DNA of 5,426 nucleotides from Mariprofundaceae bacterium (GTDB taxonomy: Bacteria; Pseudomonadota; Zetaproteobacteria; Mariprofundales; Mariprofundaceae). Of this stretch, positions 1 to 5,426 are shown piece after piece. The notes below the pieces were generated by a model. That model was not told the DNA's origin and searched no databases. It saw nothing but the letters and a program-made list of their open reading frames with translations. Positions within the stretch are counted from its first letter, which is position 1, and the number at the start of each line of letters is the position of its first letter. The DNA is taken from NCBI GenBank assembly GCA_030950865.1, contig JAUZQR010000170.1, forward strand, positions 1-5,426, given 5' to 3'. The translations under genes and the position numbers were made by a program.

Positions 1-46
1 ATATCAGTTATATCATATAACAGGGTCTTTTATATAAACTCTTAAA
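1..46. other. AT-rich non-coding end, possible terminus of an integrated element
   Basis: No gene or RNA is recognisable in these bases. They are strongly AT-rich and include a 10-bp palindrome, TTTATATAAA, at 29-38. They occupy the place where the 5' half of the tRNA-fMet gene should be, and contain no acceptor strand or D-arm sequence. By inference they are the right-hand end of an element integrated in the tRNA gene. The window stops before any integrase or other element gene could be seen, so this rests only on the truncated tRNA beside it. Confidence 0.35.
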
Positions 47-96
47 TTGGGCTCATAACCCGAAGGTCGTAGGTTCAAGTCCTGCCCCCGCAACCA
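47..96 (+). pseudogene. 3' half of initiator tRNA-fMet(CAT), truncated
   Basis: The block folds as the 3' half of an initiator tRNA. It has an anticodon stem TTGGG (47-51) and CCCGA (59-63) with three consecutive G-C pairs typical of initiators. The anticodon loop is CTCATAA, with anticodon CAT at 54-56, followed by variable loop AGGTC. The T-arm is GTAGG / TTCAAGT / CCTGC (69-85), then the 3' acceptor strand CCCCGCA (86-92), A73 and an encoded CCA (94-96). The acceptor, anticodon loop and variable region match the familiar enterobacterial tRNA-fMet. The matching 5' acceptor strand (TGCGGGG type) and D-arm are absent upstream, so this copy cannot form a tRNA. The break lies at or just 5' of the anticodon stem, the usual upstream limit of att repeats for tyrosine integrases that use the anticodon arm. 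A functional copy must exist elsewhere. Confidence 0.85.
47..96 (+). other. Candidate attachment-site repeat (attR-like) in tRNA-fMet
   Basis: The tRNA fragment runs from the anticodon stem to the 3' end, the segment commonly duplicated when an island or prophage integrates into a tRNA gene. It is followed by what looks like the gene's own terminator, so the chromosome side is on the right and the element on the left. The partner repeat (an intact tRNA-fMet near an integrase) is not in the window, so the call is inferred. Confidence 0.5.
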
Positions 97-102
97 AACA
101 AT

Positions 103-142
103 AAAAGGGTTCGTAGTTTTCGCTACGAGCCCTTTTTCTTTT
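103..142 (+). terminator. Rho-independent terminator after the tRNA-fMet fragment
   Basis: A 14-bp stem pairs 103-116 (AAAAGGGTTCGTAG) with 123-136 (CTACGAGCCCTTTT). It has a single G-T wobble, a six-base loop TTTTCG, and a T-rich tract through 142. It starts seven bases after the tRNA CCA, as expected for the original terminator of the tRNA gene. The stem is A-rich on its left and T-rich on its right, so it could also work in the reverse direction. Confidence 0.9.
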
Positions 143-188
143 CATTTCTCTAACACTACAAACCTATAAATTTGTCGCACATTCATGC

Positions 189-207
189 TACCCATGCAGT
201 CTAAGTA
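189..207. promoter_or_regulatory. Possible NarL-type heptamer pair upstream of the response regulator
   Basis: TACCCAT (189-195) fits the NarL consensus TACYYMT exactly. CTAAGTA (201-207) fits the inverted form AKRRGTA at six of seven positions. They face each other across five bases, whereas the classic NarL arrangement has two. They lie just upstream of the candidate -10 of a NarL-family regulator, so autoregulation is conceivable. The motif is degenerate and a chance match is quite possible. Confidence 0.2.
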
Positions 208-209
208 TA

Positions 210-218
210 TGTTATAGT
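210..218 (+). promoter_or_regulatory. Extended -10 promoter candidate for the response regulator
   Basis: TGTTATAGT fits the extended -10 pattern TGnTATAAT with one mismatch. No good -35 is seen 16-18 bases upstream, as is common for extended -10 promoters. Transcription would start around 224-226, immediately before the ATG at 227, giving an essentially leaderless message. This agrees with the lack of a Shine-Dalgarno sequence. Confidence 0.4.
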
Positions 219-226
219 TTGGATTC

Positions 227-910
227 ATGAATAAAGATTCATCCTATTCGGTTCTGCTTCTTGAAGATGAGAAGCCAACACGCCAACACCTTGTTAGCGT
301 GATTGAAAGAACACCCCAGCTCAAACTATTTGCTGAAACATCAAATTGCGCCGAAGCAAAAGCCGCATTGATGCTTGGAAAGCCAGATGTTCTTGTTGCC
401 GACATTAATTTACCCGATGGTTGCGGCATTGATGTGATTGATTATGCGTTCAACAAATATCCAAGCTTAGAAGCCATGGTTATTACAGTATGTGGTGATG
501 AAGAAAATGTCGTCAACGCACTTGAGGCAGGTGCAACTGGTTACTTACTCAAAGAGCAAGCTCTTGAGGGCATTGGTGATGCTATTTTTGCACTGCTGCG
601 TGGTGAAACTGCTATTAGCCCCAAGGTGGCACGATTCCTTCTCAAACGCTTTAAGAATACACCTCCCAAGGTAGATGCTCATTATAATGTTTCCAATAAA
701 ACCGAAAATAATTTTTCTCTTACCTCACGTGAACATGAAGTCCTAGAAATGATTTCAAAAGGTTACCGCTATAATGAAATAGCCGACTCTTTAGGTATTT
801 CTACCAACACAATTCGTGCCCATATTCGTAACATTTACCGCAAAATGGCTGTTAAATCACGCTCTGAAGCTGTTTTTGAGGCAGCAAAAGCGGGACTTAT
901 TTCTCTATAA
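227..910 (+). CDS. NarL/FixJ-family two-component response regulator
   Basis: This is a 227-residue cytoplasmic transcription regulator with a phosphorylatable receiver domain and a LuxR-type DNA-binding domain. The receiver (about residues 8-125) has the acidic pair E13-D14, the phosphoacceptor D59 in a DINLPDG motif, T87 at the end of beta-4, and the conserved K109 in GYLLK. A linker of about 35 residues, including a polar stretch near 144-162, joins it to the helix-turn-helix (about 163-225). The latter shows the signature LTSREHEVLEMISKG, then NEIADSLGISTNTIRAHIRNI. All receiver residues needed for phosphorylation are present, so it should respond to a histidine kinase. None is encoded nearby, and the signal and targets cannot be told. 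The ATG at 227 is the only start preserving the receiver and has no clear ribosome-binding site. It converges on the rep-like gene with a 23-base gap. Class is certain, specific identity unknown. Confidence 0.93.
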   Translation: MNKDSSYSVLLLEDEKPTRQHLVSVIERTPQLKLFAETSNCAEAKAALMLGKPDVLVADINLPDGCGIDVIDYAFNKYPSLEAMVITVCGDEENVVNALEAGATGYLLKEQALEGIGDAIFALLRGETAISPKVARFLLKRFKNTPPKVDAHYNVSNKTENNFSLTSREHEVLEMISKGYRYNEIADSLGISTNTIRAHIRNIYRKMAVKSRSEAVFEAAKAGLISL

Positions 911-933
911 GAGAGCCCTCTTTACTATAAGGT

Positions 934-2904
934 TTATTGCAAATCTTTCTGCTTGGCTTTTTCAGCAATCGCCTTAAACATCGCCATGGCATCATCGACT
1001 TCTTCTTTTGCCTCTTCTGAATTCAAATCTTTATCCACCCAACGTAATACAGATTGATCTGGCTCTTTTAAAAACAATGATGGCGTGGTTTTCTCTTTCA
1101 CACCATAACGTGAACGAACACGCACATAAGCCATGGTTAGGCGATAGCGTGCCCGTGTCATCGCCACGTACATCAAACGCCGCTCCTCTTCCAAACGCTT
1201 CTCTTCTAAGGCATTTTTATGTGGAAACAGACCATCTTCAACACCAATAATATAAACATGATCAAACTCCAAGCCTTTGGCAGCATGAACTGTCATCAAA
1301 CGCACCTGACCTTCTGGGTCATCATCATCCTGGTTGGATGCCAAAAATACGTGTTGCAAGAAACTTGTTAAATCACCACCATCTTCACGGTGTCGCAACC
1401 ACCAACGGCGTAATTCCATGACATTATTCATACGTCGTTCGGCTTCATCTTCATCGGCGGCTTCAGCTCGAATCGCAGCTTCCAACTGCGTACGTTCAAG
1501 CAACGCATCAAAAGCATCATCAGGTTCACCATGAATTAAAAGGTGTTCAATCCCTGTCACCATCTCACCAAACTCACGCAAGGTATGACTCAAACGATGC
1601 TCCAACTCATCATGCAAACATGCTTCAAGCAACGAACACTTATGCTGATGGGCAAACTCACCCAATAAACCCAAAGCCTTCGCGCCAATACCACGTCGTG
1701 GTCTTGCAACAGCACGCATAAATGCCAAATCATCGGCAGGGTTTGCCATCAAACGCAAATAAGCCAAGGTATCTTGAATCTCCGCCCGATCAAAAAAAGA
1801 TAAACCACCACTCACATGATACGGAATACTCGCTTCGCGCAAGGCTATTTCAACAGGCCTCGATAAAAATGAAGCACGATACAAGATGCAAAAATCATCC
1901 CATCCTTTGGCTTCTGTAGTCGCACGGCGTGCTTTAATATCAGCGGCTACACGGTGCCCTTCTTCTTCACCATTGGGTGACTCCCAAATACGCACCGCTT
2001 TGCCCTGCCCCAAGTTTGAACGCAGTGTTTTCCCCAAACGCTCACCATTATTGGCAATCAGCGTATTGGCTGCCATTAAAATCGAATTGGTTGAACGATA
2101 ATTCTCTTCCAAGCGCACCGTATGCAAAGTCGGGAAATCCTGCTCAAGCTGAAAAAGGTTTTTTACCTCAGCACCACGCCAACCATAAATCGACTGATCA
2201 TCATCACCCACAACCGTTAAGTTACCCTTTGCTTCAGTAAGCAAAGCAATAAATTCATACTGCACACGACTCGAATCTTGATACTCATCCACCAAAAGAT
2301 GCCTACAGCGTGATTGCCATAAAGCCTGCACATCCCTATGCTCAGACAACAATCGAATCGGTAAAATCATCAAATCATCAAAGTCCACTGCATTCATACG
2401 GGTTAACAAGGCATCATAAGCTTCACGTACCACGGATAATTGATTTTCAACTGCATCCAACAAACCATTCTTCAACAGTGAAACGCGACCCAACAAACGC
2501 TCCACCTGATCGCTATCACTGGGTAATTTCATATCTGCTAATACCGAACGCATAGCAGATTTTTGCTCTGAAATAGAAAAAATCGACACATTACTTTTAC
2601 GCTCTAAAAGGGCTGCGTTCTCACGCAACATCGCCAAACCCAAGGCATGGAAGGTGCAAATACGCAATGTCTTGGCTGTATCACCCAAACGATTAAACAA
2701 ACGCTCACGCATTTCTTTCGCAGCTTTATTGGTAAATGTTACCGCAGTAATCGCATCATGCGGCACATCCCGCTCAACCAATGCTGCTATACGCTCCGTA
2801 ATCACGCGTGTTTTGCCCGAACCAGCACCTGCTAAAACCAGCATCGGACCGCCACGGTAAAAGACAGCTTCATATTGTGCTTGGTTAAGTTGGTTATCAG
2901 ACAT
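934..2904 (-). CDS. rep: ATP-dependent DNA helicase, UvrD/Rep family, Rep-like
   Basis: This is a superfamily 1A 3'-to-5' DNA helicase. Counting from the ATG at 2904 (656 aa), it has the Q-motif Gln10, Walker A AGAGSGKT with Lys31, and motif Ia TFTNKAAKEM (56-65). Walker B DEYQD is at 206-210 and motif III GDDDQSIYGWRGA at 233-245. Motif IV contains NYRST (268-272), motif V TVHAAKGLEF (538-547), and motif VI VAMTRAR has its arginine finger at 584. Length (E. coli Rep is 673 aa) and the SGGLSFFDRAEIQDTLAYLR block resemble Rep more than UvrD. Rep removes proteins ahead of replication forks and aids restart; that role is inferred from the family. An in-frame GTG at 2961 would add 19 residues unlike the family N-terminus, so 2904 is preferred, though neither start has a clear Shine-Dalgarno. 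The gene is divergent from the phosphomutase gene. UvrD/PcrA-type naming is the main alternative. Confidence 0.9.
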   Translation of the reverse strand: MSDNQLNQAQYEAVFYRGGPMLVLAGAGSGKTRVITERIAALVERDVPHDAITAVTFTNKAAKEMRERLFNRLGDTAKTLRICTFHALGLAMLRENAALLERKSNVSIFSISEQKSAMRSVLADMKLPSDSDQVERLLGRVSLLKNGLLDAVENQLSVVREAYDALLTRMNAVDFDDLMILPIRLLSEHRDVQALWQSRCRHLLVDEYQDSSRVQYEFIALLTEAKGNLTVVGDDDQSIYGWRGAEVKNLFQLEQDFPTLHTVRLEENYRSTNSILMAANTLIANNGERLGKTLRSNLGQGKAVRIWESPNGEEEGHRVAADIKARRATTEAKGWDDFCILYRASFLSRPVEIALREASIPYHVSGGLSFFDRAEIQDTLAYLRLMANPADDLAFMRAVARPRRGIGAKALGLLGEFAHQHKCSLLEACLHDELEHRLSHTLREFGEMVTGIEHLLIHGEPDDAFDALLERTQLEAAIRAEAADEDEAERRMNNVMELRRWWLRHREDGGDLTSFLQHVFLASNQDDDDPEGQVRLMTVHAAKGLEFDHVYIIGVEDGLFPHKNALEEKRLEEERRLMYVAMTRARYRLTMAYVRVRSRYGVKEKTTPSLFLKEPDQSVLRWVDKDLNSEEAKEEVDDAMAMFKAIAEKAKQKDLQ

Positions 2905-2987
2905 GGCGGCAGCATAAACGGGGGCTTTCTTATCGCAAGCATAGGTTTTACCCTTGCCCACATGTTATGTTTTATAGCTACCATACA
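2905..2987. promoter_or_regulatory. Divergent promoter region between rep-like and phosphomutase genes
   Basis: These 83 bases separate the preferred starts of two divergent genes and must serve both. The only AT-rich core is at 2970-2977. Read on +, it gives TATAGC at 2973-2978, nine bases before the phosphomutase ATG. Read on -, it gives TATAAA (2976-2971), nine bases before the alternative GTG of rep. No convincing -35 was found on either strand, so the exact promoters are uncertain. Confidence 0.35.
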
Positions 2988-4388
2988 ATGAGCTCATACT
3001 CAGACCATACATTCCCACATCATGTATTCCGCGAATATGATATTCGAGGCACTGCTGGAGATGAAATCAATGAAGAGCTGGCTTACCGTTTAGGCAAAGC
3101 CTTTGCTGCTATATTGCCAGAGCATGATAATCGTGCTGTGAGCGTCGCCCGTGATGTGCGCCTTTCAGGTGAAATGTTGCAGGATGCTGTCATGCGTGGT
3201 TTAAATGATGCAGGGAAAGATGTGATTGACCTTGGCATGGTTCCGACTCCACTCGCCTATTATTCTGTTTTTTACTTGGACACTGCAGGCTGCATTATGG
3301 TGACCGCCAGTCACAACCCCAGTAAAGACAATGGTTTTAAACTCATGAAAGGACAAAAAAGTCTGTATGGGGAAGATGTCCAGCTGCTTAAAAGGCTTAT
3401 ACAACAAGGTTTGGAAGACTCAGCTATACATGGCACAATAAAAACACATAAAATCCAAAGTGATTATGAGGATTTTGTCGTTACCGACTGCCCTCTTTCC
3501 AATCTTCTATCACGTCCATTAAGGGTTGTAATTGATGCGGGCAACGGACCATCTGGTATCATTGCCGCACCACTGTATCGCAGAATGGGTTGTGAAGTTT
3601 TTGAGCTCTATTGCCAACCCGATGGCACATTCCCCAACCATCACCCCGATCCAACCATTGAAGAAAATATGCAAGATCTTGCTAAGAAGGTTCGCGAAAC
3701 ATCCAGTGATTTTGGTATTGCTTTTGATGGTGATGGTGATCGCATTGGTATTGTTGATGAGTGTGGCAATATGATATGGGGTGATATGCTGCTTCTTTTG
3801 CTCGCACGCCACTTATTAAAAGAGCATCCAAATGCCACTATTATTTCTGAAATAAAGTCATCCCAACAACTATATTTAGGCATCCATAAAGCGGGCGGAA
3901 AAAGCATTATGTGGCGCACGGGTCACTCACTGATTAAAGCCAAAATGAAAGCGTCAGGGGCATTATTGGCAGGTGAGATGTCTGGGCATATCTTTTTTGC
4001 AGATCGCTTTTATGGTTTTGATGATGCGGTATATGCAGGGGCTAGGGTTATGCAAATTTTAGCAGAAAGCAATCAACCCATTTCAGCATTTTTTCATGAT
4101 GTTCCCCATTCAGAAATTACACCCGAAATACGCGTGTCATGCCCAGATGAATATAAATTTCAGTGTGTTGACGATGCCATCAAACATTTTTCAACGCTGG
4201 ATTATAAGATTATTGATATTGATGGCATGCGCATTGAATTTGAAGATGCTTGGGGTCTTTTACGCGCATCCAACACACAAGCTTCTATCGTGCTGCGTTT
4301 TGAAGCGCCCAACAAAGCACGTTTGAATGAAATACAAACCATGATTGAAGGTTGGTTGCATACCTATATAGCAGAAAAGTGTTTTTAA
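2988..4388 (+). CDS. algC: Phosphomannomutase/phosphoglucomutase (AlgC type)
   Basis: This is an alpha-D-phosphohexomutase interconverting the 6-phosphate and 1-phosphate of mannose or glucose, supplying GDP-mannose and nucleotide-glucose precursors for lipopolysaccharide, exopolysaccharide or glycans. Counting from the ATG at 2988 (466 aa; Pseudomonas AlgC is 463), Tyr17 and Arg20 lie in FREYDIRG. The catalytic phosphoserine is Ser108 in TASHNPS, with Lys118 shortly after, the same numbers as in AlgC. The Mg-binding loop DGDGDR has Asp247, 249 and 251. The substrate loop GEMSGH has Glu330 and Ser332, GHSLIK lies near 312-317, and the phosphate-binding RASNT starts at Arg426. All four domains are complete. 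An ATG at 2967 would add seven residues; 2988 is preferred for its family fit. Neither start has a Shine-Dalgarno. The gene is monocistronic in view and its stop is one base from the convergent fliT-like stop. Function is well supported; manB, cpsG or pgm could equally be used as the name. Confidence 0.93.
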   Translation: MSSYSDHTFPHHVFREYDIRGTAGDEINEELAYRLGKAFAAILPEHDNRAVSVARDVRLSGEMLQDAVMRGLNDAGKDVIDLGMVPTPLAYYSVFYLDTAGCIMVTASHNPSKDNGFKLMKGQKSLYGEDVQLLKRLIQQGLEDSAIHGTIKTHKIQSDYEDFVVTDCPLSNLLSRPLRVVIDAGNGPSGIIAAPLYRRMGCEVFELYCQPDGTFPNHHPDPTIEENMQDLAKKVRETSSDFGIAFDGDGDRIGIVDECGNMIWGDMLLLLLARHLLKEHPNATIISEIKSSQQLYLGIHKAGGKSIMWRTGHSLIKAKMKASGALLAGEMSGHIFFADRFYGFDDAVYAGARVMQILAESNQPISAFFHDVPHSEITPEIRVSCPDEYKFQCVDDAIKHFSTLDYKIIDIDGMRIEFEDAWGLLRASNTQASIVLRFEAPNKARLNEIQTMIEGWLHTYIAEKCF

Positions 4389-4389
4389 T

Positions 4390-4728
4390 TCATGATGATG
4401 TTTGTAAATTATTTTCTGTAAATTCAGACATATAGCGCACTTTATTCAGACCTTTTTCCACATATTGCAAAGCTTCTTGCACCCTCTGCATATGTTGGTT
4501 CAACTGCCGTGTAACACGGCGGTGTTGCAAGGATAATTGCATTAAATCATTTTGTATGCGTTGCTCTACCGCACCCTGCTCTAAATGGCTGCGCAGCGTA
4601 TCAGATGCCTGATCCAGCATCGCTTGGCTTTTCGGTAGTTTTTCCCATTTTTTAGACTCAATAATATCTTGAAGCTGGGCAAGCACATGGCGATACCTCT
4701 GTATCGCCATGTTTAAACTATCTTGCAT
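4390..4728 (-). CDS. fliT: FliT-like flagellar chaperone
   Basis: This small soluble protein (112 aa) lies directly downstream of fliS, the usual place of fliT. Its sequence is nearly all polar/heptad-like helix: a first helix around residues 7-27 (IQRYRHVLAQLQDII), then a Trp-containing turn SKKWEKL, and two or three further helices ending near RYMSEF. This matches the size and all-helical layout of the FliT family, which binds the filament cap protein FliD and keeps it unassembled before export. The family's sequence is poorly conserved, so the name rests largely on position. The first ATG (4728) overlaps the fliS end by 11 bases. A second in-frame ATG at 4710 lies seven bases after the fliS stop and would give 106 residues. 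Neither has a good ribosome site, pointing to translational coupling. The stop is one base from the stop of the convergent phosphomutase gene. Confidence 0.65.
   Translation of the reverse strand: MQDSLNMAIQRYRHVLAQLQDIIESKKWEKLPKSQAMLDQASDTLRSHLEQGAVEQRIQNDLMQLSLQHRRVTRQLNQHMQRVQEALQYVEKGLNKVRYMSEFTENNLQTSS
4685..4712 (-). promoter_or_regulatory. Perfect 12-bp hairpin at the fliT-like translation start
   Basis: ACATGGCGATAC (4685-4696) is exactly complementary to GTATCGCCATGT (4701-4712) around a four-base loop. In the message the stem contains the second in-frame ATG of the fliT-like gene (4710-4708), and its base begins five bases after the fliS stop codon. There is no T-run, so it is not a terminator. 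A ribosome finishing fliS would cover or melt it, consistent with coupling of fliT translation to fliS. Function is inferred. Confidence 0.5.
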
Positions 4729-5164
4729 AAGCCATGGACATTTGTGGCACTACTTGTGCAGCTTTAGTTGCTGCAGGCTTATGTAGTTGGACTGGCATTT
4801 GGCGATCTGGTGACAACCCTTCCCAGCCTTCCCGTAACGTTAATACCAACTGCATGACTTCTACCACAGCATCCGTAGAACATGAACACATACCTTCACT
4901 TAAACGGCGCATCATATAGGCATAAAGACTGGCTAAATCATAGGCAACATCACCACCAAGCTCGATATTTAAACTGCTTGAAAGCTCAATCAAGGCTTCA
5001 ACAGCACGCCCAGTATGATCGGCTTCAGCTGCTAAATCTCCGCCTTCAATCGCGTGCTGTGCACGTCCAAGTGCTTTATACAATGCATCATAGCTTAATA
5101 TGATAAGTCCCAATGGACTTGCTGTGTTTACCTGGTTCCCTTGATATGCTTTGTAACCACCCAT
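4718..5164 (-). CDS. fliS: Flagellar export chaperone FliS
   Basis: FliS is a cytosolic chaperone that binds the C-terminus of flagellin, prevents premature polymerisation and hands it to the flagellar type III export gate. The 148-residue product (from 5164) has the family hallmarks. The N-terminal YKAYQGNQVNTASPLGLIILSYDALYKAL is followed by a helical core with RAVEALIELSSSLNIELGG near residues 53-71. Next come LASLYAYMMRRL near 76-87 and a final helix ending in LTLREGWEGL. The tail beyond about residue 118 is Pro/Ala/Gln-rich and not conserved. The start at 5164 is chosen because AAGGAGG lies five bases upstream and the family begins right here. An ATG at 5218 would add 18 atypical residues and no good ribosome site. 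It lies downstream of fliD after a 180-base gap and overlaps the fliT-like gene by 11 bases. Confidence 0.93.
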   Translation of the reverse strand: MGGYKAYQGNQVNTASPLGLIILSYDALYKALGRAQHAIEGGDLAAEADHTGRAVEALIELSSSLNIELGGDVAYDLASLYAYMMRRLSEGMCSCSTDAVVEVMQLVLTLREGWEGLSPDRQMPVQLHKPAATKAAQVVPQMSMAYAR

Positions 5165-5169
5165 AACTG

Positions 5170-5176
5170 CCTCCTT
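5170..5176 (-). promoter_or_regulatory. Strong ribosome-binding site deciding the fliS start
   Basis: On the - strand AAGGAGG lies five bases before the ATG at 5164. It is the only strong Shine-Dalgarno in the window and fixes the fliS start against the in-frame ATG at 5218. Confidence 0.85.
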
Positions 5177-5248
5177 GCCTTTCAAAATGCTGTAGCGCAT
5201 TCCTCGCACTACTTCCATGACCCTTATATCTATCGCAAAAAAGCCCGC

Positions 5249-5282
5249 CGACTAAAGTAAAAAATCAAAGAAAAATTAGTCG
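5249..5282 (-). promoter_or_regulatory. Weak stem-loop between fliD and fliS, possible attenuator or terminator
   Basis: CGACTAA (5249-5255) and TTAGTCG (5276-5282) form a perfect 7-bp inverted repeat with a 20-base AT-rich loop. In the fliD-to-fliS direction it is followed, after GCGGGC, by six T residues (5242-5237). The large loop and the offset T-run make it a poor intrinsic terminator. It could reduce read-through from fliD or be a leader structure of fliS. The rest of the 180-base gap (5165-5344) shows no gene and no convincing promoter. Confidence 0.25.
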
Positions 5283-5344
5283 CTCAAACATTCAAACAGA
5301 CGAAAAAAAACTAGCGGAAAACTTACCTCTATAAACCAATCATT

Positions 5345-5426
5345 TTAATTTTGAGGTGCATTTTGCGCATTAATTTGCTGCGTTAAAAAACTGCCTGACT
5401 GCTGCAAAGATGCCAACGTCGTTTGC
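5345..5426 (-). CDS. fliD: Flagellar filament cap protein FliD, C-terminal end (partial)
   Basis: Only the last 26 codons and the TAA stop are in the window; the gene continues beyond the right edge. FliD forms the filament cap that assists flagellin assembly at the tip. The visible residues include LASLQQSGSFLTQQINAQN, which matches the typical end of FliD proteins: a short helix of the L..L...SSYLTQQ type. Of the three - strand frames in this stretch, the other two hit a stop and do not resemble any protein end I know. Position just upstream of fliS in the same direction supports the call, because fliD-fliS-fliT is the standard order. A short A/P/Q/N tail follows the conserved motif. Confidence 0.75.
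   Translation of the reverse strand, partial: QTTLASLQQSGSFLTQQINAQNAPQN

Noticed and set aside
1..96. tRNA-fMet interrupted by a group I intron, as known in some bacterial tRNAs
   Set aside because: Such introns lie in the anticodon loop, but here the complete anticodon stem and loop (47-63) are contiguous. The break is upstream of the stem, which fits integration or rearrangement better.
901..936. Terminator between the convergent response regulator and rep-like genes
   Set aside because: Only a 5-bp stem TCTCT/AGAGA (902-914) with a three-base loop is present, without an adjoining T-run. It is too weak to call.
1008..2860. Numerous + strand open frames of 60-90 codons inside the rep-like gene
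   Set aside because: They lie antisense to a full-length, motif-complete helicase gene, have low-complexity translations without family resemblance, and lack ribosome sites; they are shadow frames.
2905..2961. Longer Rep-like protein from the GTG at 2961
   Set aside because: The added 19 residues have no counterpart in Rep or UvrD proteins, whose N-terminus matches the start at 2904. It is not fully excluded, because neither start has a Shine-Dalgarno.
5165..5218. Longer FliS from the ATG at 5218
   Set aside because: The extra 18 residues are unlike FliS, and the strong AAGGAGG precedes the internal ATG at 5164.
5223..5258. Flagellar sigma-28 or sigma-54 promoter before fliS
   Set aside because: The - strand shows a GCGATAG resembling the sigma-28 -10 core, but the -35 matches only about half the consensus. 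A GG...GC pair resembling sigma-54 sites has 11 bases between instead of 10. Neither is convincing.
2988..5426. Phosphomutase and flagellar genes as one glycosylation/motility system
   Set aside because: They are on opposite strands and converge, so they are not co-transcribed. No glycosyltransferase or flagellin gene is in view; proximity alone does not support a link.

Overview
The window reads as chromosome from a moderately AT-rich Gram-negative bacterium of proteobacterial type. The supports are a Rep-family helicase, an AlgC-type phosphomannomutase/phosphoglucomutase whose active-site numbering nearly matches the Pseudomonas enzyme, and a fliD-fliS-fliT flagellar cluster. Gammaproteobacteria and nearby lineages such as Zetaproteobacteria would fit, but the sequence alone does not settle the taxon.

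Layout, left to right. Bases 1-46 are very AT-rich and hold no recognisable gene. Bases 47-96 are a clean 3' half of the initiator tRNA gene tRNA-fMet(CAT), from the anticodon stem to CCA, with no 5' half in front. A strong Rho-independent terminator follows at 103-142. This arrangement looks like the chromosome-side scar (attR-like) of an element integrated into tRNA-fMet, with the element lying to the left of the window. Next come a NarL/FixJ-type response regulator on + (227-910), then a Rep-like helicase on - (934-2904), converging on the regulator. A divergent promoter region (2905-2987) leads into a phosphomannomutase/phosphoglucomutase on + (2988-4388). One base after its stop, convergently, lies the 3' end of a flagellar block on the - strand. 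In transcription order this block is the fliD C-terminus (cut by the window edge), fliS, then a fliT-like gene.

How the genes relate. fliD, fliS and fliT form one functional unit: filament cap, flagellin export chaperone and a small late-flagellar chaperone. fliS and the fliT-like gene overlap by 11 bases, and a perfect 12-bp hairpin sits at the start of the latter, which suggests translational coupling. The helicase and the phosphomutase are housekeeping genes that merely neighbour the flagellar genes. The response regulator has no visible histidine kinase partner here.

No undescribed multigene system is evident. The points most worth a second look are the split tRNA-fMet, the hairpin at the fliT start, and two + strand genes that lack a Shine-Dalgarno and carry a TATAG-type -10 hexamer 8-9 bases before the start codon, as expected for leaderless or near-leaderless transcripts.
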